NCBI GenBank assembly: GCA_946408025.1
Contig: CAMJQJ010000005.1
Coordinates: 1 to 55,189 of the forward strand
Direction: 5' to 3'
From: an uncultured Faecalitalea sp.
GTDB lineage: Bacteria > Bacillota_I > Bacilli_A > Erysipelotrichales > Erysipelotrichaceae
Length of the DNA stretch: 55,189 nt
Made by a program: the position numbers and the translations under genes. The notes below the pieces were generated by a model. It was not told the DNA's origin, made no database searches, and saw only the letters and a program-made list of their open reading frames with translations. Below are positions 33,416 to 42,292 of the stretch, piece by piece (positions within the stretch are counted from its first letter, which is position 1; each line of letters opens with the position of its first letter).

Positions 33416-35901
33416 AAAAGAAACCAGAAGTCAAGCAGACGATCTTAAAAAATTCTTTGGAAGATATCATGGCAGATCGTTTCGCCCGTTATTCTAAATA
33501 TATTATTCAAGAGCGTGCTTTGCCGGATGCAAGAGATGGATTAAAACCCGTACAGCGCCGTATCCTATATGCGATGTATGAAAGTGGAAATACATACAAT
33601 AAACCATATCATAAAAGTGCTAAAACAGTTGGTAATGTAATTGGTAATTATCATCCACATGGAGATAGTTCTGTTTATGATGCGATGGTACGTATGTCAC
33701 AGCCTTGGAAAATTGCCAATCCTTTGATTGATATGCAGGGAAATAATGGTTCGATTGATGATGATCCGGCTGCGGCAATGCGATATACTGAAGCTAGATT
33801 ATCAAAAATTAGTAACTATCTGTTACAAGATATAGAAAAAGATACAGTTGAATGGGCTCCAAACTTTTCGGATGAAAAGATGGAACCAACGGTTTTACCA
33901 GCGCGATATCCAAACTTATTGGTAAATGGAATTACAGGAATTGCAGCAGGGTATGCAACCAATATTCCTCCACATAATTTAAATGAAGTTATTAAGGCGA
34001 CGATTTATCGAATCAAACATCCGGGTTGTTCTTTAGATGAGCTAATGAATTTTGTTAAAGGTCCAGATTTTCCAACAGGTGGAATTGTTATGGGAATTGA
34101 TGGTATTCGTCAGGCATTTGAAACAGGTCGTGGAAAGGTCATGATTCGTTCAAAAGTTGACATTGAAGAGACAAGAACAATCAAACAGATTGTTATTAAA
34201 GAAATTCCATATGAAGTTATAAAATCTCAATTGGTCAAAAAGATTGATGATATTCGTTTAAATAAGAAAATAGATGGAATTTTAGATGTACGTGATGAAA
34301 GTGACAGAACGGGTCTTCGTATTGTTGTCGATATTAAAAAGGATAGTGCACATGAACAAATTTTAAATTATCTGTATAAGAATACAGATCTGCAGATTTC
34401 GTATAATTATAACGTCATTGCGATTGTGAACAAAGCACCTGTTCAGATGTCTTTAGCTATGGCTCTTGATGCCTTCATTGCCCATAGAGAAGATGTCGTA
34501 TTAAGAAGGAGTCGTTATGATTTAAACGCAAAACAAAAACGTGCTCACATCTTGGAAGGTTTGATCAAAGCTGTTTCTGTTATGGATGAAATTATTACGA
34601 TAATTCGAAAGTCAAAAGATAAACAAGATGCTAAAGTTAATCTGATTGAACGTTTTCAATTTACCCAAGAACAAGCTGAAGCTATTGTTGTCATGCGTTT
34701 ATATCGCTTGACCAATACTGATGTAAAAGAACTTAAAAGTGAATATAAGCTCTTAAAAGATGAAATTAAGCAATTAGAAGCAATCGTATCGAATAAAGAT
34801 GTTTTAGATGCCTTGTTGATCAAAGAATTAGAAGAGGTAAATCAGGTGTTTGTAACACCTAGATTATCTATGGTCGTTGATCAAGTTGAAGAAATCGTAA
34901 TTGATGAAAAAGCGATGATTGCCAATGAACAAGTTGTTGTTCCGATTACACGTGATGGATATATAAAGCGAGTTTCTATGCGTTCTTACAATGCTTCCAA
35001 TGATGTTTTAAGCATGCATAAAGATAGCGACAAATTAGTATCTTATGGCACAGCTAGTACTTTGGATACTTTATTGTTCTTTACAAATCGAGGTACATAT
35101 GGATATTTGTCAGTATATCAGATAGAAGAAGCAAAATGGAAAGATTTAGGAAGTCATTTAAGCAGTTATATCAGAATGGATGCAGGCGAAAAGATCATTC
35201 AGGCATATCTTGTCTCATCTTTTGATGAAACGGTTGAAGTTTTATGTGCTTCTCGCTTTGGAATGATCAAAAGAACTAATTTAAAGGAATTACAGGTATC
35301 AAGGCCAAATAAAACGATGGTTTGTATGAAAATAGGTTCATTGGATGAAATGGTAAGTGTAGCTCTATCTTATAATCCTAATGATATGGTTATTTTATCT
35401 AGTGAGCAAGGATTTGCACTTACTTATCCAGTTGACCAAGTTCCTCAAGTAGCTTGCCGTTCAAAAGGTGTTAAAGCTATTAATCTATCTAAAGATGATC
35501 ATGTAGCAGATATGATAGTGGTATCCAATCTAGAAGGACAATTAGTTGTTATTAGTGATACAGCTTCGATGAAACGCATCAAAGCAAGTGATATAGCACA
35601 AGTTAAACGACCAGCCAAGGGAAATAGAATTTGCAAATTTGTGAAATCGAATCCAGTTAAGATAAATAATTTATTGTCAAAACAGCTCAATGATGTTATT
35701 GAATTCCAACATAATGAACTTGTTCGTTTTGCAGCTAAAGAAGTGTCTTTGATGTCATGTGATTCTACATTCTCTTCACCTTTTGGAAAGGTTGAGGAAT
35801 TTGAAATACCAACATCTTTGGAAATGATTCATTCTGGGAATTGGAGCAATGTAGAAAAAGAAGAAATTGAGCAGGTTAGTCTTTTTGAGGTGGATGCATG
35901 A
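33412..35901 (+). CDS. parC: DNA topoisomerase IV subunit A
   Basis: 829-residue DNA-cleaving subunit. The catalytic Tyr is in [11 protein letters not shown]. The quinolone-resistance region reads [18 protein letters not shown], with Ser and Asp at the two commonly mutated positions, i.e. the susceptible form. A C-terminal beta-pinwheel of repeated blades (about 500-800) supplies DNA wrapping. The start is GTG, overlapping the parE stop, with AAGGAGGTG upstream. The stop overlaps the next gene's ATG. Confidence 0.95.
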   Translation: MKKKPEVKQTILKNSLEDIMADRFARYSKYIIQERALPDARDGLKPVQRRILYAMYESGNTYNKPYHKSAKTVGNVIGNYHPHGDSSVYDAMVRMSQPWKIANPLIDMQGNNGSIDDDPAAAMRYTEARLSKISNYLLQDIEKDTVEWAPNFSDEKMEPTVLPARYPNLLVNGITGIAAGYATNIPPHNLNEVIKATIYRIKHPGCSLDELMNFVKGPDFPTGGIVMGIDGIRQAFETGRGKVMIRSKVDIEETRTIKQIVIKEIPYEVIKSQLVKKIDDIRLNKKIDGILDVRDESDRTGLRIVVDIKKDSAHEQILNYLYKNTDLQISYNYNVIAIVNKAPVQMSLAMALDAFIAHREDVVLRRSRYDLNAKQKRAHILEGLIKAVSVMDEIITIIRKSKDKQDAKVNLIERFQFTQEQAEAIVVMRLYRLTNTDVKELKSEYKLLKDEIKQLEAIVSNKDVLDALLIKELEEVNQVFVTPRLSMVVDQVEEIVIDEKAMIANEQVVVPITRDGYIKRVSMRSYNASNDVLSMHKDSDKLVSYGTASTLDTLLFFTNRGTYGYLSVYQIEEAKWKDLGSHLSSYIRMDAGEKIIQAYLVSSFDETVEVLCASRFGMIKRTNLKELQVSRPNKTMVCMKIGSLDEMVSVALSYNPNDMVILSSEQGFALTYPVDQVPQVACRSKGVKAINLSKDDHVADMIVVSNLEGQLVVISDTASMKRIKASDIAQVKRPAKGNRICKFVKSNPVKINNLLSKQLNDVIEFQHNELVRFAAKEVSLMSCDSTFSSPFGKVEEFEIPTSLEMIHSGNWSNVEKEEIEQVSLFEVDA

Positions 35902-36782
35902 AAAAACAGACCGCAAATTTGATATGTCTTTTAGTAGCTGCAATCTGGGGCGGAGGGTTTCTAGCCACGGCAGGAGCCTTGGAAGCTTTTGATCCATTTA
36001 CGGTTTTGATGATTCGCTTTATTGGAGCAGCAATTGTAAGTTGGATCGTTGTGAAAATTAAAAAATTAAAGATAACAAAAGAAGCGATGATCAAGGGTTC
36101 TATTTCAGGAGTTTTGATGTATCTTGCGTTTGCTTTTCAAACCTTTGGCTTAGATTTAACAAATACTGGACAGAATGCATTTTTGACTTCAGTCAATGTC
36201 GTCCTTGTTCCATATATTTGCTGGTTTTTATTTAAGAAAAAGCCAAAAGGTGTGCAAGTGTTTGCCAGCTTTATTTGCTTAGCGGGTATTGCTTGTCTTT
36301 CATTGTCTGCAGATGGATTTAATTTTTCATTTGGAGACCTGTTATCTTTGATTTGTGCGTTCTTTTTTGCTTGTCAGATCATATCGTTGGAATATGCTAC
36401 AAAAAATTGTGATTCTACTGTGATTAATACGATTCAGATGAGTGCTGCAGCAATCGTTTCTATCCCTCTGGCATTAACATTGGAAGAGATTCCAACAAGT
36501 GTCGATATGAATGCAATTTTAAGTTGTTTATATATGATTTGTATTGCAACTTGGCTTGCTTTCCAGCTACAGACATTAGCACAAAAATACACAGATGCTT
36601 CAAGTGCCAGCTTATTGCTATGTACCGAAAGTTTATTTGCAAATATTTTTGGTTATCTTTTACTTCATGAACCAAAAACTATAACAATGGTTTTTGGCGG
36701 TTTGTTGATTTTTGTTTCGGTTATTTTGGTTGAATCATCGGATCGAATTGGACCTATTTTGGCAAAGCTGAAACGAACATAG
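35898..36782 (+). CDS. EamA/DMT-family transporter
   Basis: A 294-residue membrane protein with about ten helices in two EamA repeats. The motif [30 protein letters not shown] is typical. Its ATG overlaps the parC TGA (ATGA), with TTGAGGTGG upstream, so it is cotranscribed with topoisomerase IV even though the functions look unrelated. The substrate is unknown. It is only distantly similar to the transporter at 3.2 kb. Confidence 0.88.
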   Translation: MKKQTANLICLLVAAIWGGGFLATAGALEAFDPFTVLMIRFIGAAIVSWIVVKIKKLKITKEAMIKGSISGVLMYLAFAFQTFGLDLTNTGQNAFLTSVNVVLVPYICWFLFKKKPKGVQVFASFICLAGIACLSLSADGFNFSFGDLLSLICAFFFACQIISLEYATKNCDSTVINTIQMSAAAIVSIPLALTLEEIPTSVDMNAILSCLYMICIATWLAFQLQTLAQKYTDASSASLLLCTESLFANIFGYLLLHEPKTITMVFGGLLIFVSVILVESSDRIGPILAKLKRT

Positions 36783-36791
36783 AAGCTTGAA

Positions 36792-36816
36792 TTAAGCCCT
36801 TAAACAAAGGGCTTAA
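36792..36816 (+). terminator. Hairpin after parE-parC-EamA
   Basis: A perfect 10-bp stem, TTAAGCCCTT (36792-36801) with AAGGGCTTAA (36807-36816). The T run is weak (GTTTCT), so termination may be partial. Confidence 0.65.
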
Positions 36817-36829
36817 GTTTCTAAAACTG

Positions 36830-36858
36830 TTGCCAACATGATAAAATAATAGTAGAAT
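36830..36858 (+). promoter_or_regulatory. Promoter of the yneF-like gene
   Basis: TTGCCA (36830-36835), 17-nt spacer, TAGAAT (36853-36858). The leader is about 25 nt. Confidence 0.65.
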
Positions 36859-36889
36859 AATCTAGTAGATAGAATGGGGTTGGCACAAA

Positions 36890-37105
36890 ATGGATTTTTT
36901 ACAGTCACTTATGTATACTGTTATTGGATTGGTTGTAGGTGGTGTAGCTACTTTCTTTTGGACAAAGAAAAAATTTGAAAAAGAATTAAAAGAAAACCCA
37001 CCAATTAATGAGAAAATGATTCGTGCGATGTTTTTGCAAATGGGACGTAAACCAAGCGAAGCACAAATTCGCCAGATCATGAAGTCAGTCAATCAGAATA
37101 GATAA
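36890..37105 (+). CDS. YneF family (UPF0154) small membrane protein
   Basis: 71 residues: one N-terminal membrane helix (about 6-24), then WTKKKFEKELKENPPINEKMIRAMFLQMGRKPSEAQIRQIM, the conserved cytosolic part of the UPF0154/YneF family. Function of the family is not established. A modest GGGG lies about 13 nt upstream, so translation start may be weak. Confidence 0.92.
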   Translation: MDFLQSLMYTVIGLVVGGVATFFWTKKKFEKELKENPPINEKMIRAMFLQMGRKPSEAQIRQIMKSVNQNR

Positions 37106-37112
37106 TTTAAAG

Positions 37113-37134
37113 AGCAGGGAAACCTGTTTTTTTT
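37113..37134 (+). terminator. Terminator of the yneF-like gene
   Basis: AGCAGG (37113-37118) pairs with CCTGTT (37123-37128) around a GAAA tetraloop. Eight T follow. Confidence 0.85.
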
Positions 37135-37143
37135 CTTACAGCA

Positions 37144-37173
37144 TTGTAATGTTATTTACAAGACGTATATGAT
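37144..37173 (+). promoter_or_regulatory. Possible promoter of the transglycosylase gene
   Basis: TTGTAA (37144-37149), 18-nt spacer, TATGAT (37168-37173). The leader of about 15 nt carries AGGTGAT. Confidence 0.5.
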
Positions 37174-37194
37174 ACACTTATATCAGGTGATAAA

Positions 37195-37908
37195 ATGAAA
37201 AAATTTTTAATAAGACTTATAGTGTTCTTGTTAATCATCTTATTAGGATTAGGTGGTTTTTTAGGCGTAAAGGGTTACGCAGAATATAAAGATTTAACTT
37301 CGCAAACCTCCGTTGAAACAGTTGTTGAACAAATACAATCTAGCCCCACCTTTGTTCCTTATGAATCTTTACCTTCAAATTTAATTCGAGCTACAATTTC
37401 TATTGAGGATAGGCGCTTCTATGAACATGGTGGAATTGATTATATAGGGCTTGCTCGCGGTACATTATCTCAAGTGATTCCACAACTGGCTCAGAGTGGA
37501 GGATCGACGATTACACAACAAGTTGCTAAAAATCTTTATGGAATGTTTGAACAAACATTAGAACGCAAAATTGTTGAAATGTTTATTTCCAAAGAGTTAG
37601 AGTCTAAATATACAAAAAATGAGATTTTGGCTTTATATGTAAACATTATTAATTATGGAGATAATCATTTTGGTATTTACGAAGCATCTACAGGATATTT
37701 TGGTGTTGAACCTGAATATTTAACTTTAGCACAAGCATCATTGTTAGCGGGATTACCGCAATCTCCAAGTAATTATCAACTATCGGACCATTTCCAGCAA
37801 GCCAAAGTTCGTCAGCATCAAGTGTTAGAAGCTATGGCAGAATGTAGTTATATTAACGAGAGTGATATTGAAGCAATTTATACACAAGATGTATATGCAA
37901 CTTATTAA
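37195..37908 (+). CDS. mtgA: Monofunctional peptidoglycan glycosyltransferase (GT51)
   Basis: 237 residues: a membrane anchor (about 5-27) followed by a single GT51 transglycosylase domain. It polymerises lipid II into glycan strands outside the membrane. Catalytic and donor-site motifs are ISIEDRRFYEHGGID (first catalytic Glu), GGSTITQQVAKNLY, and ERKIVEMFISKELESKYTKNEILALYVN (second Glu region). No transpeptidase domain follows, so it is monofunctional rather than a truncated class A PBP; the terminator comes straight after the stop. Confidence 0.92.
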   Translation: MKKFLIRLIVFLLIILLGLGGFLGVKGYAEYKDLTSQTSVETVVEQIQSSPTFVPYESLPSNLIRATISIEDRRFYEHGGIDYIGLARGTLSQVIPQLAQSGGSTITQQVAKNLYGMFEQTLERKIVEMFISKELESKYTKNEILALYVNIINYGDNHFGIYEASTGYFGVEPEYLTLAQASLLAGLPQSPSNYQLSDHFQQAKVRQHQVLEAMAECSYINESDIEAIYTQDVYATY

Positions 37909-37914
37909 AGTTTA

Positions 37915-37943
37915 TGAGTTGAAGAAATTCAACTCATTTTTTT
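37915..37943 (+). terminator. Terminator of the transglycosylase gene
   Basis: A perfect 9-bp stem, TGAGTTGAA (37915-37923) with TTCAACTCA (37928-37936), GAAA loop, seven T. Confidence 0.93.
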
Positions 37944-37944
37944 G

Positions 37945-37973
37945 TTGCAAAAGAGAATGAAATTATATATAAT
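37945..37973 (+). promoter_or_regulatory. Promoter of tRNA-Leu
   Basis: TTGCAA (37945-37950), 17-nt spacer, TATAAT (37968-37973). It begins immediately after the previous terminator's T run and lies 12 nt before the tRNA. Confidence 0.8.
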
Positions 37974-37985
37974 AAATAAGCAATT

Positions 37986-38072
37986 GCCCGGGTGGTGAAA
38001 TTGGTAGACGCAGTGGACTCAAAATCCACCGGTAGCGATACCGTGCCGGTTCGAGTCCGGCCTCGGGCACCA
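37986..38072 (+). tRNA. tRNA-Leu, anticodon CAA
   Basis: An 87-nt class II tRNA that folds completely: acceptor stem GCCCGGG with CTCGGGC, anticodon stem GTGGA/TCCAC around loop CTCAAAA (anticodon CAA, reading UUG), a long variable arm CGGTAGCGATACCG, T stem GCCGG/CCGGC with TTCGAGT, discriminator A, and an encoded CCA (38070-38072). It is a single tRNA gene, followed after 55 nt by an intrinsic terminator. Confidence 0.97.
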
Positions 38073-38378
38073 TTGCTTGAAAAAATAGAAAATATTTTGA
38101 TTTTCTTAAAATATAGATTAAATTTAGTGAATCCACAAGGATTCATTTTTTTTTGTTTATTATCATCGATACTTAAATTTCATTTTATAAGTTGTGATTT
38201 TAGAAGTAACCATCGTTTATTGAATTGCATAAAATTTTCTTGTAAAATTAAATTAGAAAAATAATAAAAAAACAAGTATGCTTAATTTAGCTGAAGTGAA
38301 TGTTATCGCAAGTGAGTGGATTTATCTAACACTTGGTTTAAAAGATAATTTAGTAATTTAAGCCATAACTTATTATAT
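38073..38378. other. 306-base stretch between tRNA-Leu and the accessory pair
   Basis: Contains the tRNA terminator (38128-38153) and otherwise very AT-rich sequence. A short frame at 38278-38361 (MLNLAEVNVIASEW...) stops before the next gene and is not in its frame. It could be a remnant of the missing N-terminus of that gene, but I cannot show this. No copy of the tRNA 3' end was seen downstream, so there is no sign of an attachment site. Confidence 0.5.
38128..38153 (+). terminator. Terminator of tRNA-Leu
   Basis: TGAATCC (38128-38134) pairs with GGATTCA (38139-38145), loop ACAA. Eight or more T follow. Confidence 0.9.
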
Positions 38379-38744
38379 ATGGCAAAAGCTCCTATAAGTT
38401 TTGAAGATATCAAACGTTTTTTAAATGAAATGCCATATCTTACAGCAAAACTTCATGGAAAGAAATATCGATTCATGTATCAGGTCTATTCTAGTCCTAA
38501 ATATCGAGAACAAGGAAAAGAATTCTTTAAAGGCGTCAATGTACGTTATAAAGAATATGCCAATGAACTATCAAACAAATTAGGAATGCCAGCTGATTAT
38601 ATTCAAGGCATGACCTATATCTTTGTTAGAGCATGTGTACATTATACTTTATTCGAAGATGAAGAATATTTAAATCTTCAGCTAAATGCGATACGTACAT
38701 CTTTAAAAGCATACATAAAAGAAAAGAAGGAGGAAAGAAAATGA
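38379..38744 (+). CDS. Unknown 121-residue helical protein, possibly the C-terminal half of a TetR-type regulator
   Basis: A basic, mostly helical, soluble protein without signal peptide. Segments such as KYREQGKEFFKGVNVRYKEYANELSNKLGMPADYIQGMTYIFVRACVHYTL look like the ligand-binding half of a TetR-type regulator, but no helix-turn-helix is present, and the region upstream has stops in this frame. The ATG has no ribosome binding site. Both facts fit a 5'-truncated gene; a real small protein is the alternative. Its 3' end carries the strong AAGGAGG of the surface-protein gene and overlaps it by 4 nt (ATGA). The family suggestion is a guess. Confidence 0.6.
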   Translation: MAKAPISFEDIKRFLNEMPYLTAKLHGKKYRFMYQVYSSPKYREQGKEFFKGVNVRYKEYANELSNKLGMPADYIQGMTYIFVRACVHYTLFEDEEYLNLQLNAIRTSLKAYIKEKKEERK

Positions 38745-41029
38745 AGAAACGAATATGGAGCAAAGCAGTATCCATCTTTACAGCAATCCTATTAGTAGTA
38801 GGACTTGTACCAAGTACGACAGTTGCTGTGATGGCGGCGGAGACGAATATCGTTTATGTGGGAGGCGTGGCGCTTTCCGGAAGTTCTGACAATATCGCTT
38901 ACGCCACAACAAACAAAAGCGGCGAACTGATAACGGAAGGTGCAACTGCTGACAACTACAACATCAAGTGGGACGGCAGCACGCTGACCTTGCACGACGC
39001 TACCATTCAAAAAGAATTGTATGCTAGCGACCTCCCCCTTAGTAATATTGCCGGAGCGGCCATTGGCGTGATCAATCAAAGCGGGGATGCAGGATTGACC
39101 GTCCAGCTAGAGGGCAACAATAAGATTGAAGGAGTCAGCACAGGGATTCATGTTCGTTCCTCAGGGGGCAATGCCGCCTTGAACATCACGGGCAACGGCA
39201 CCTTGGTTGTCAACTCAAATTATCTAACAATCCAGGTTACCAGCATAGGCGGTAATGCTGCCCTGAGCATCGAGAATACAAAGGTCACAGCCACAAGTTC
39301 CTATAGCAATGTCGTTACCGTGCAGAGCGGTAATAGCGAAAACTCAAGCGCATCAGTCACCGTGGATGGCGGCAGTCTAACTGCTACAGCACCGTCGAAT
39401 AATGTTTCAGGAATTCGCTTCGTATTTGGCTCCGGTGGATCCGGCTCCGGCACACCCAACCTGATCGTCAGCGGCAACGCCACCGTGCGAGCCAACGGCA
39501 GTGCCGGTGGAATTACGAATAATTCTTCTACTGGGGTTCAGTACGGAACAGGTAGCAGCACAACCGGCGGCATCGTCTGGAATGGCAAAGACGGCACCGT
39601 GTACGGCAAGGTGGAATTGCAGGAGGATTTGGAGATTGGAGAGGGTGAGAGCCTGACTATCGAAGATGGAGCCAGCTTGAATACAGGCAGCCATGAAGCG
39701 ATTGTAAATGGCGGAACTCTCAATGGGGAGGATAAGATAACAGGTACAGTAAAATATGCTCCATCTATCACAACAGAATTTTTACCTGAAGGAAAAGTAA
39801 ATGAAGAATACGCTACTTCTCTTTCAGCAAATGGTTCTGAACCAATTACATGGAATGTTTCTGATGGAAATTTACCTACAGGATTGAGTTTATCAACAAA
39901 CGGTAAAATTACTGGAATACCTACTGTTAGGGGTAATTATGTCTTTACTGTAACTGCAAGCAATGGTGTAGAAAGTGATAGTAAATCTTTTTCAATCTCT
40001 GTTGTAGATCCAATTTATAGTATCCAGAATAGTGGTGATATAAGCTTTGCGGATGCATTAGAAGGCTATACACCAGAAGTTAAGACTATTATGATCACAA
40101 ATGATGGAAACCAACCAATTACTTTGGATCAACCATCAAGTACATCATTTGATGTTGGAACTCTATCTAAGACAGAATTGAATGTTGGAGAAACTGCAGA
40201 ATTTACAGTACAGCCTAAGAATGGTCTTTTAGCAGGTAGCTACGAAGAAGATATTGTAATCACTGGTACAAATAATGGAAAATCTGTTTCTACAACAGTA
40301 AATGTGAAGTTCAATGTAAAACATAATGCTGTTAAAGTGGAAAGAAAAGATCCAACATGTACTGAAGCTGGTAATATTGAATACTGGTATTGTGAAACAT
40401 GTGGAAAGTATTTCCAGGACGAAACATTAACAAAGGAATTGAAACAAGAAGAAACGATTGTTCCAGCAACAGGGCATAACCTAACAAAAGTTGACGAGAA
40501 AAAGCCAACAGTAGATGCAGCTGGAAATGTAGAATACTGGTATTGTGAAGTATGCAATAAATATTTCAGTGATGAAAAAGCGAAACATGAAATTACTTTA
40601 GAAGATACGATCATTGCGAAACTTCCGAAATTTGTTAGTGGTGCAAACCAAGAATGGACAAAAGGAAGCAAAGATGGATTGACTTTTAAAATTGATACAG
40701 ATATCAAAGAGTTTAAGAAAGTTCTTGTAGATGGAAAAGAATTAAAGGATACAGATTATGATATCAAATCTGGAAGTACGATCCTTACTTTAAAACCTTC
40801 TTTCCTAGATACTTTATCAGCAGGAAAACATAAAATTCGTTTTGAGTTTAATACCGGTAGTGTTGAAGCGTACTTTACGGTAAAAGATAAGGAAAACTCC
40901 AGTCAGACGGAATCCGCGAATACAGGGGTACAGAATAAATATGGATTATGGATCGTCTTATTACTGGTTGCTGCTGGAGGTTTAGCAGGATTTGGTATTT
41001 TATCTAAAAGAAGAAAAAATCATAAATAA
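38741..41029 (+). CDS. Large cell-surface protein with Ig-like and C-x2-C repeat domains; mosaic gene
   Basis: 762 residues. Signal peptide (about 1-33, ending VAVMAAE). Residues about 34-335 are low-complexity, repeat-like beta sequence (GNAALNITGNGTLVV; GNAALSIENTKV) suggesting a beta-helix adhesin-type fold. About 342-427 resembles a putative-Ig (He_PIG) domain (GLSLSTNGKITGIPTVRGNYVFTV). About 430-530 is a beta-sandwich. Two 45-residue repeats each contain YWYCE-x-C-x-KYF (about 533-625). An 85-residue X2-like domain and a wall anchor follow: SANTGVQ, a hydrophobic helix and KRRKNHK, which resembles a divergent sortase signal. DNA coding for about 34-330 is much richer in GC than the rest. 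Function is unknown; adhesion or glycan binding is inference. Confidence 0.85.
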   Translation: MKKRIWSKAVSIFTAILLVVGLVPSTTVAVMAAETNIVYVGGVALSGSSDNIAYATTNKSGELITEGATADNYNIKWDGSTLTLHDATIQKELYASDLPLSNIAGAAIGVINQSGDAGLTVQLEGNNKIEGVSTGIHVRSSGGNAALNITGNGTLVVNSNYLTIQVTSIGGNAALSIENTKVTATSSYSNVVTVQSGNSENSSASVTVDGGSLTATAPSNNVSGIRFVFGSGGSGSGTPNLIVSGNATVRANGSAGGITNNSSTGVQYGTGSSTTGGIVWNGKDGTVYGKVELQEDLEIGEGESLTIEDGASLNTGSHEAIVNGGTLNGEDKITGTVKYAPSITTEFLPEGKVNEEYATSLSANGSEPITWNVSDGNLPTGLSLSTNGKITGIPTVRGNYVFTVTASNGVESDSKSFSISVVDPIYSIQNSGDISFADALEGYTPEVKTIMITNDGNQPITLDQPSSTSFDVGTLSKTELNVGETAEFTVQPKNGLLAGSYEEDIVITGTNNGKSVSTTVNVKFNVKHNAVKVERKDPTCTEAGNIEYWYCETCGKYFQDETLTKELKQEETIVPATGHNLTKVDEKKPTVDAAGNVEYWYCEVCNKYFSDEKAKHEITLEDTIIAKLPKFVSGANQEWTKGSKDGLTFKIDTDIKEFKKVLVDGKELKDTDYDIKSGSTILTLKPSFLDTLSAGKHKIRFEFNTGSVEAYFTVKDKENSSQTESANTGVQNKYGLWIVLLLVAAGGLAGFGILSKRRKNHK

Positions 41030-41034
41030 TGTTT

Positions 41035-41059
41035 AAAAGGTGGGTTATACCACCTTTTT
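41035..41059 (+). terminator. Terminator of the surface-protein gene
   Basis: AAAAGGTGG (41035-41043) pairs with CCACCTTTT (41050-41058) across six bases. A T run follows. Confidence 0.9.
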
Positions 41060-41152
41060 ATATAGAACTTTTTAGCGAATATATAATTTTAGGGAAAATG
41101 AAAGATTAATGTTTATGTTAATGGGTTAGATTAAATGGAAAAATATATGTTT

Positions 41153-41183
41153 TTGACAATTTAAATGTAAAGTTTGTTATAAT
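41153..41183 (+). promoter_or_regulatory. Strong promoter of the 344-residue unknown gene
   Basis: Consensus TTGACA (41153-41158), 19-nt spacer, TATAAT (41178-41183) with an extended TGT in front. Confidence 0.8.
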
Positions 41184-41201
41184 ACTTCGAGGAGATACAA
41201 T

Positions 41202-42236
41202 ATGAACATATTATATAAATCATTTCATTTAGTAGATGTAGATAATGAGCGTACAGTAAGAAATGATATCTCAGAAGATTTTGATAGTTTTATTAATGAT
41301 TTTGTTGATTTTTCAAATCATAATGAAAAAGCCAAAGCATATGTAATCATGCATGAAGAGGATTTGATTTCAGACTGTATTCAAAGAATTGTAAACGATA
41401 CGGATGTAGAGTATCGTAATGAACTTTCAGATAAAATAGCTTTAAAGTTATTGGAGTCAGAAAAGTTAGCGCAGGCAAAAATTTATCCAACGGGATCAAA
41501 GGTTAAAAGAGGAAGTCTTGTACAAGCTCTTGTACAAAATTCTGATGATGAATATGAATATATCTTGGCTAAAGTAGAACATAGTGAATGGTATGATGGA
41601 ACAAGTCTGCATCGAAATAGTGGTTTTTCTTCGGAAAAAAAGAGTATCTGGAAATTTGCTATTTATCATATGTATTCAATCAATAATCATGTTGTTTTTA
41701 ATGATGTTTCTGTTTATACAGATACAAAGGCAAAATATTGGACCGTATCTTTTTTAGAACTGGAAGAAAAAAGAGATGATGCATTTAACACATATAATGC
41801 GTATAAAGCGATTGACAATGAATTGAAAAGTGCTGTAAAAGCAAGTTCTCCTAGAGATTATGTGGTGTTGTCTAATGAAGTTCAAAATGCAATGAATACG
41901 CCTCAAAATTTGAATTATTCAGATTATGTAGAAACTTTAATTGATAATTATGAACCAGTCTCAAATGAAATAGAGAAAGACGTAATCAAGGATTGTTTGT
42001 TGGCATTACCGGAAAGAAAACATTTTGACACTGAATTTAAAACAGTACCTTCTTCTATAGAAAATAAGAGAACCAAGAAATATAAAATTGCAGATGGTGT
42101 TGAACTCATGATAAAAAGTACCTCAAGTGATTTTTCTAAGCGGATCACATCCACTTTGAAGAATGGAAGAAGAGTCTTAGAAATTGTATGTGATGAGGAT
42201 GAAACGTACAATGCCTTTATTGAAGAAAATGCTTAA
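41202..42236 (+). CDS. Unknown 344-residue cytosolic protein, possibly nucleoid-associated (NdpA-like)
   Basis: Soluble, acidic, without membrane segments. The layout recalls the 37-kDa nucleoid-associated (NdpA/YejK) family: an N-terminal helical part (1-90), a central beta-rich part with KRGSLVQALVQ...YILAKVEHSEWYDGTSLHRNSG (about 100-145), a helical part, and a C-terminal beta segment (KIADGVELMIKS...GRRVLEIVCDEDE). I cannot confirm the family from motifs. It has GAGGAGAT, a consensus promoter and its own terminator, so it is a well-expressed single gene. It lies next to the accessory surface locus, so an acquired function is possible. Confidence 0.7.
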   Translation: MNILYKSFHLVDVDNERTVRNDISEDFDSFINDFVDFSNHNEKAKAYVIMHEEDLISDCIQRIVNDTDVEYRNELSDKIALKLLESEKLAQAKIYPTGSKVKRGSLVQALVQNSDDEYEYILAKVEHSEWYDGTSLHRNSGFSSEKKSIWKFAIYHMYSINNHVVFNDVSVYTDTKAKYWTVSFLELEEKRDDAFNTYNAYKAIDNELKSAVKASSPRDYVVLSNEVQNAMNTPQNLNYSDYVETLIDNYEPVSNEIEKDVIKDCLLALPERKHFDTEFKTVPSSIENKRTKKYKIADGVELMIKSTSSDFSKRITSTLKNGRRVLEIVCDEDETYNAFIEENA

Positions 42237-42254
42237 TTGGCATTTTCTTTTTTT
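42224..42254 (+). terminator. Terminator of the 344-residue unknown gene
   Basis: GAAAATGC (42225-42232) pairs with GCATTTTC (42240-42247), with the TAA stop in the loop. Seven T follow. Confidence 0.88.
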
Positions 42255-42292
42255 CGCTCGAAAGTTATAATATGAGGCAGGAGTTGATACAT

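Noticed and set aside
37986-38378. tRNA-Leu as an integration site for a genomic island covering 38-42 kb
   Set aside because: No integrase gene and no repeat of the tRNA 3' end (CTCGGGCACCA) was seen downstream, and the genes after 42.2 kb are core. Only the surface-gene block has foreign composition.
38741-41029. CRISPR or tandem DNA repeats in the surface-protein gene
   Set aside because: The repeats are at protein level (GNAAL..., YWYCE...) and diverged in DNA; there are no regular spacers.
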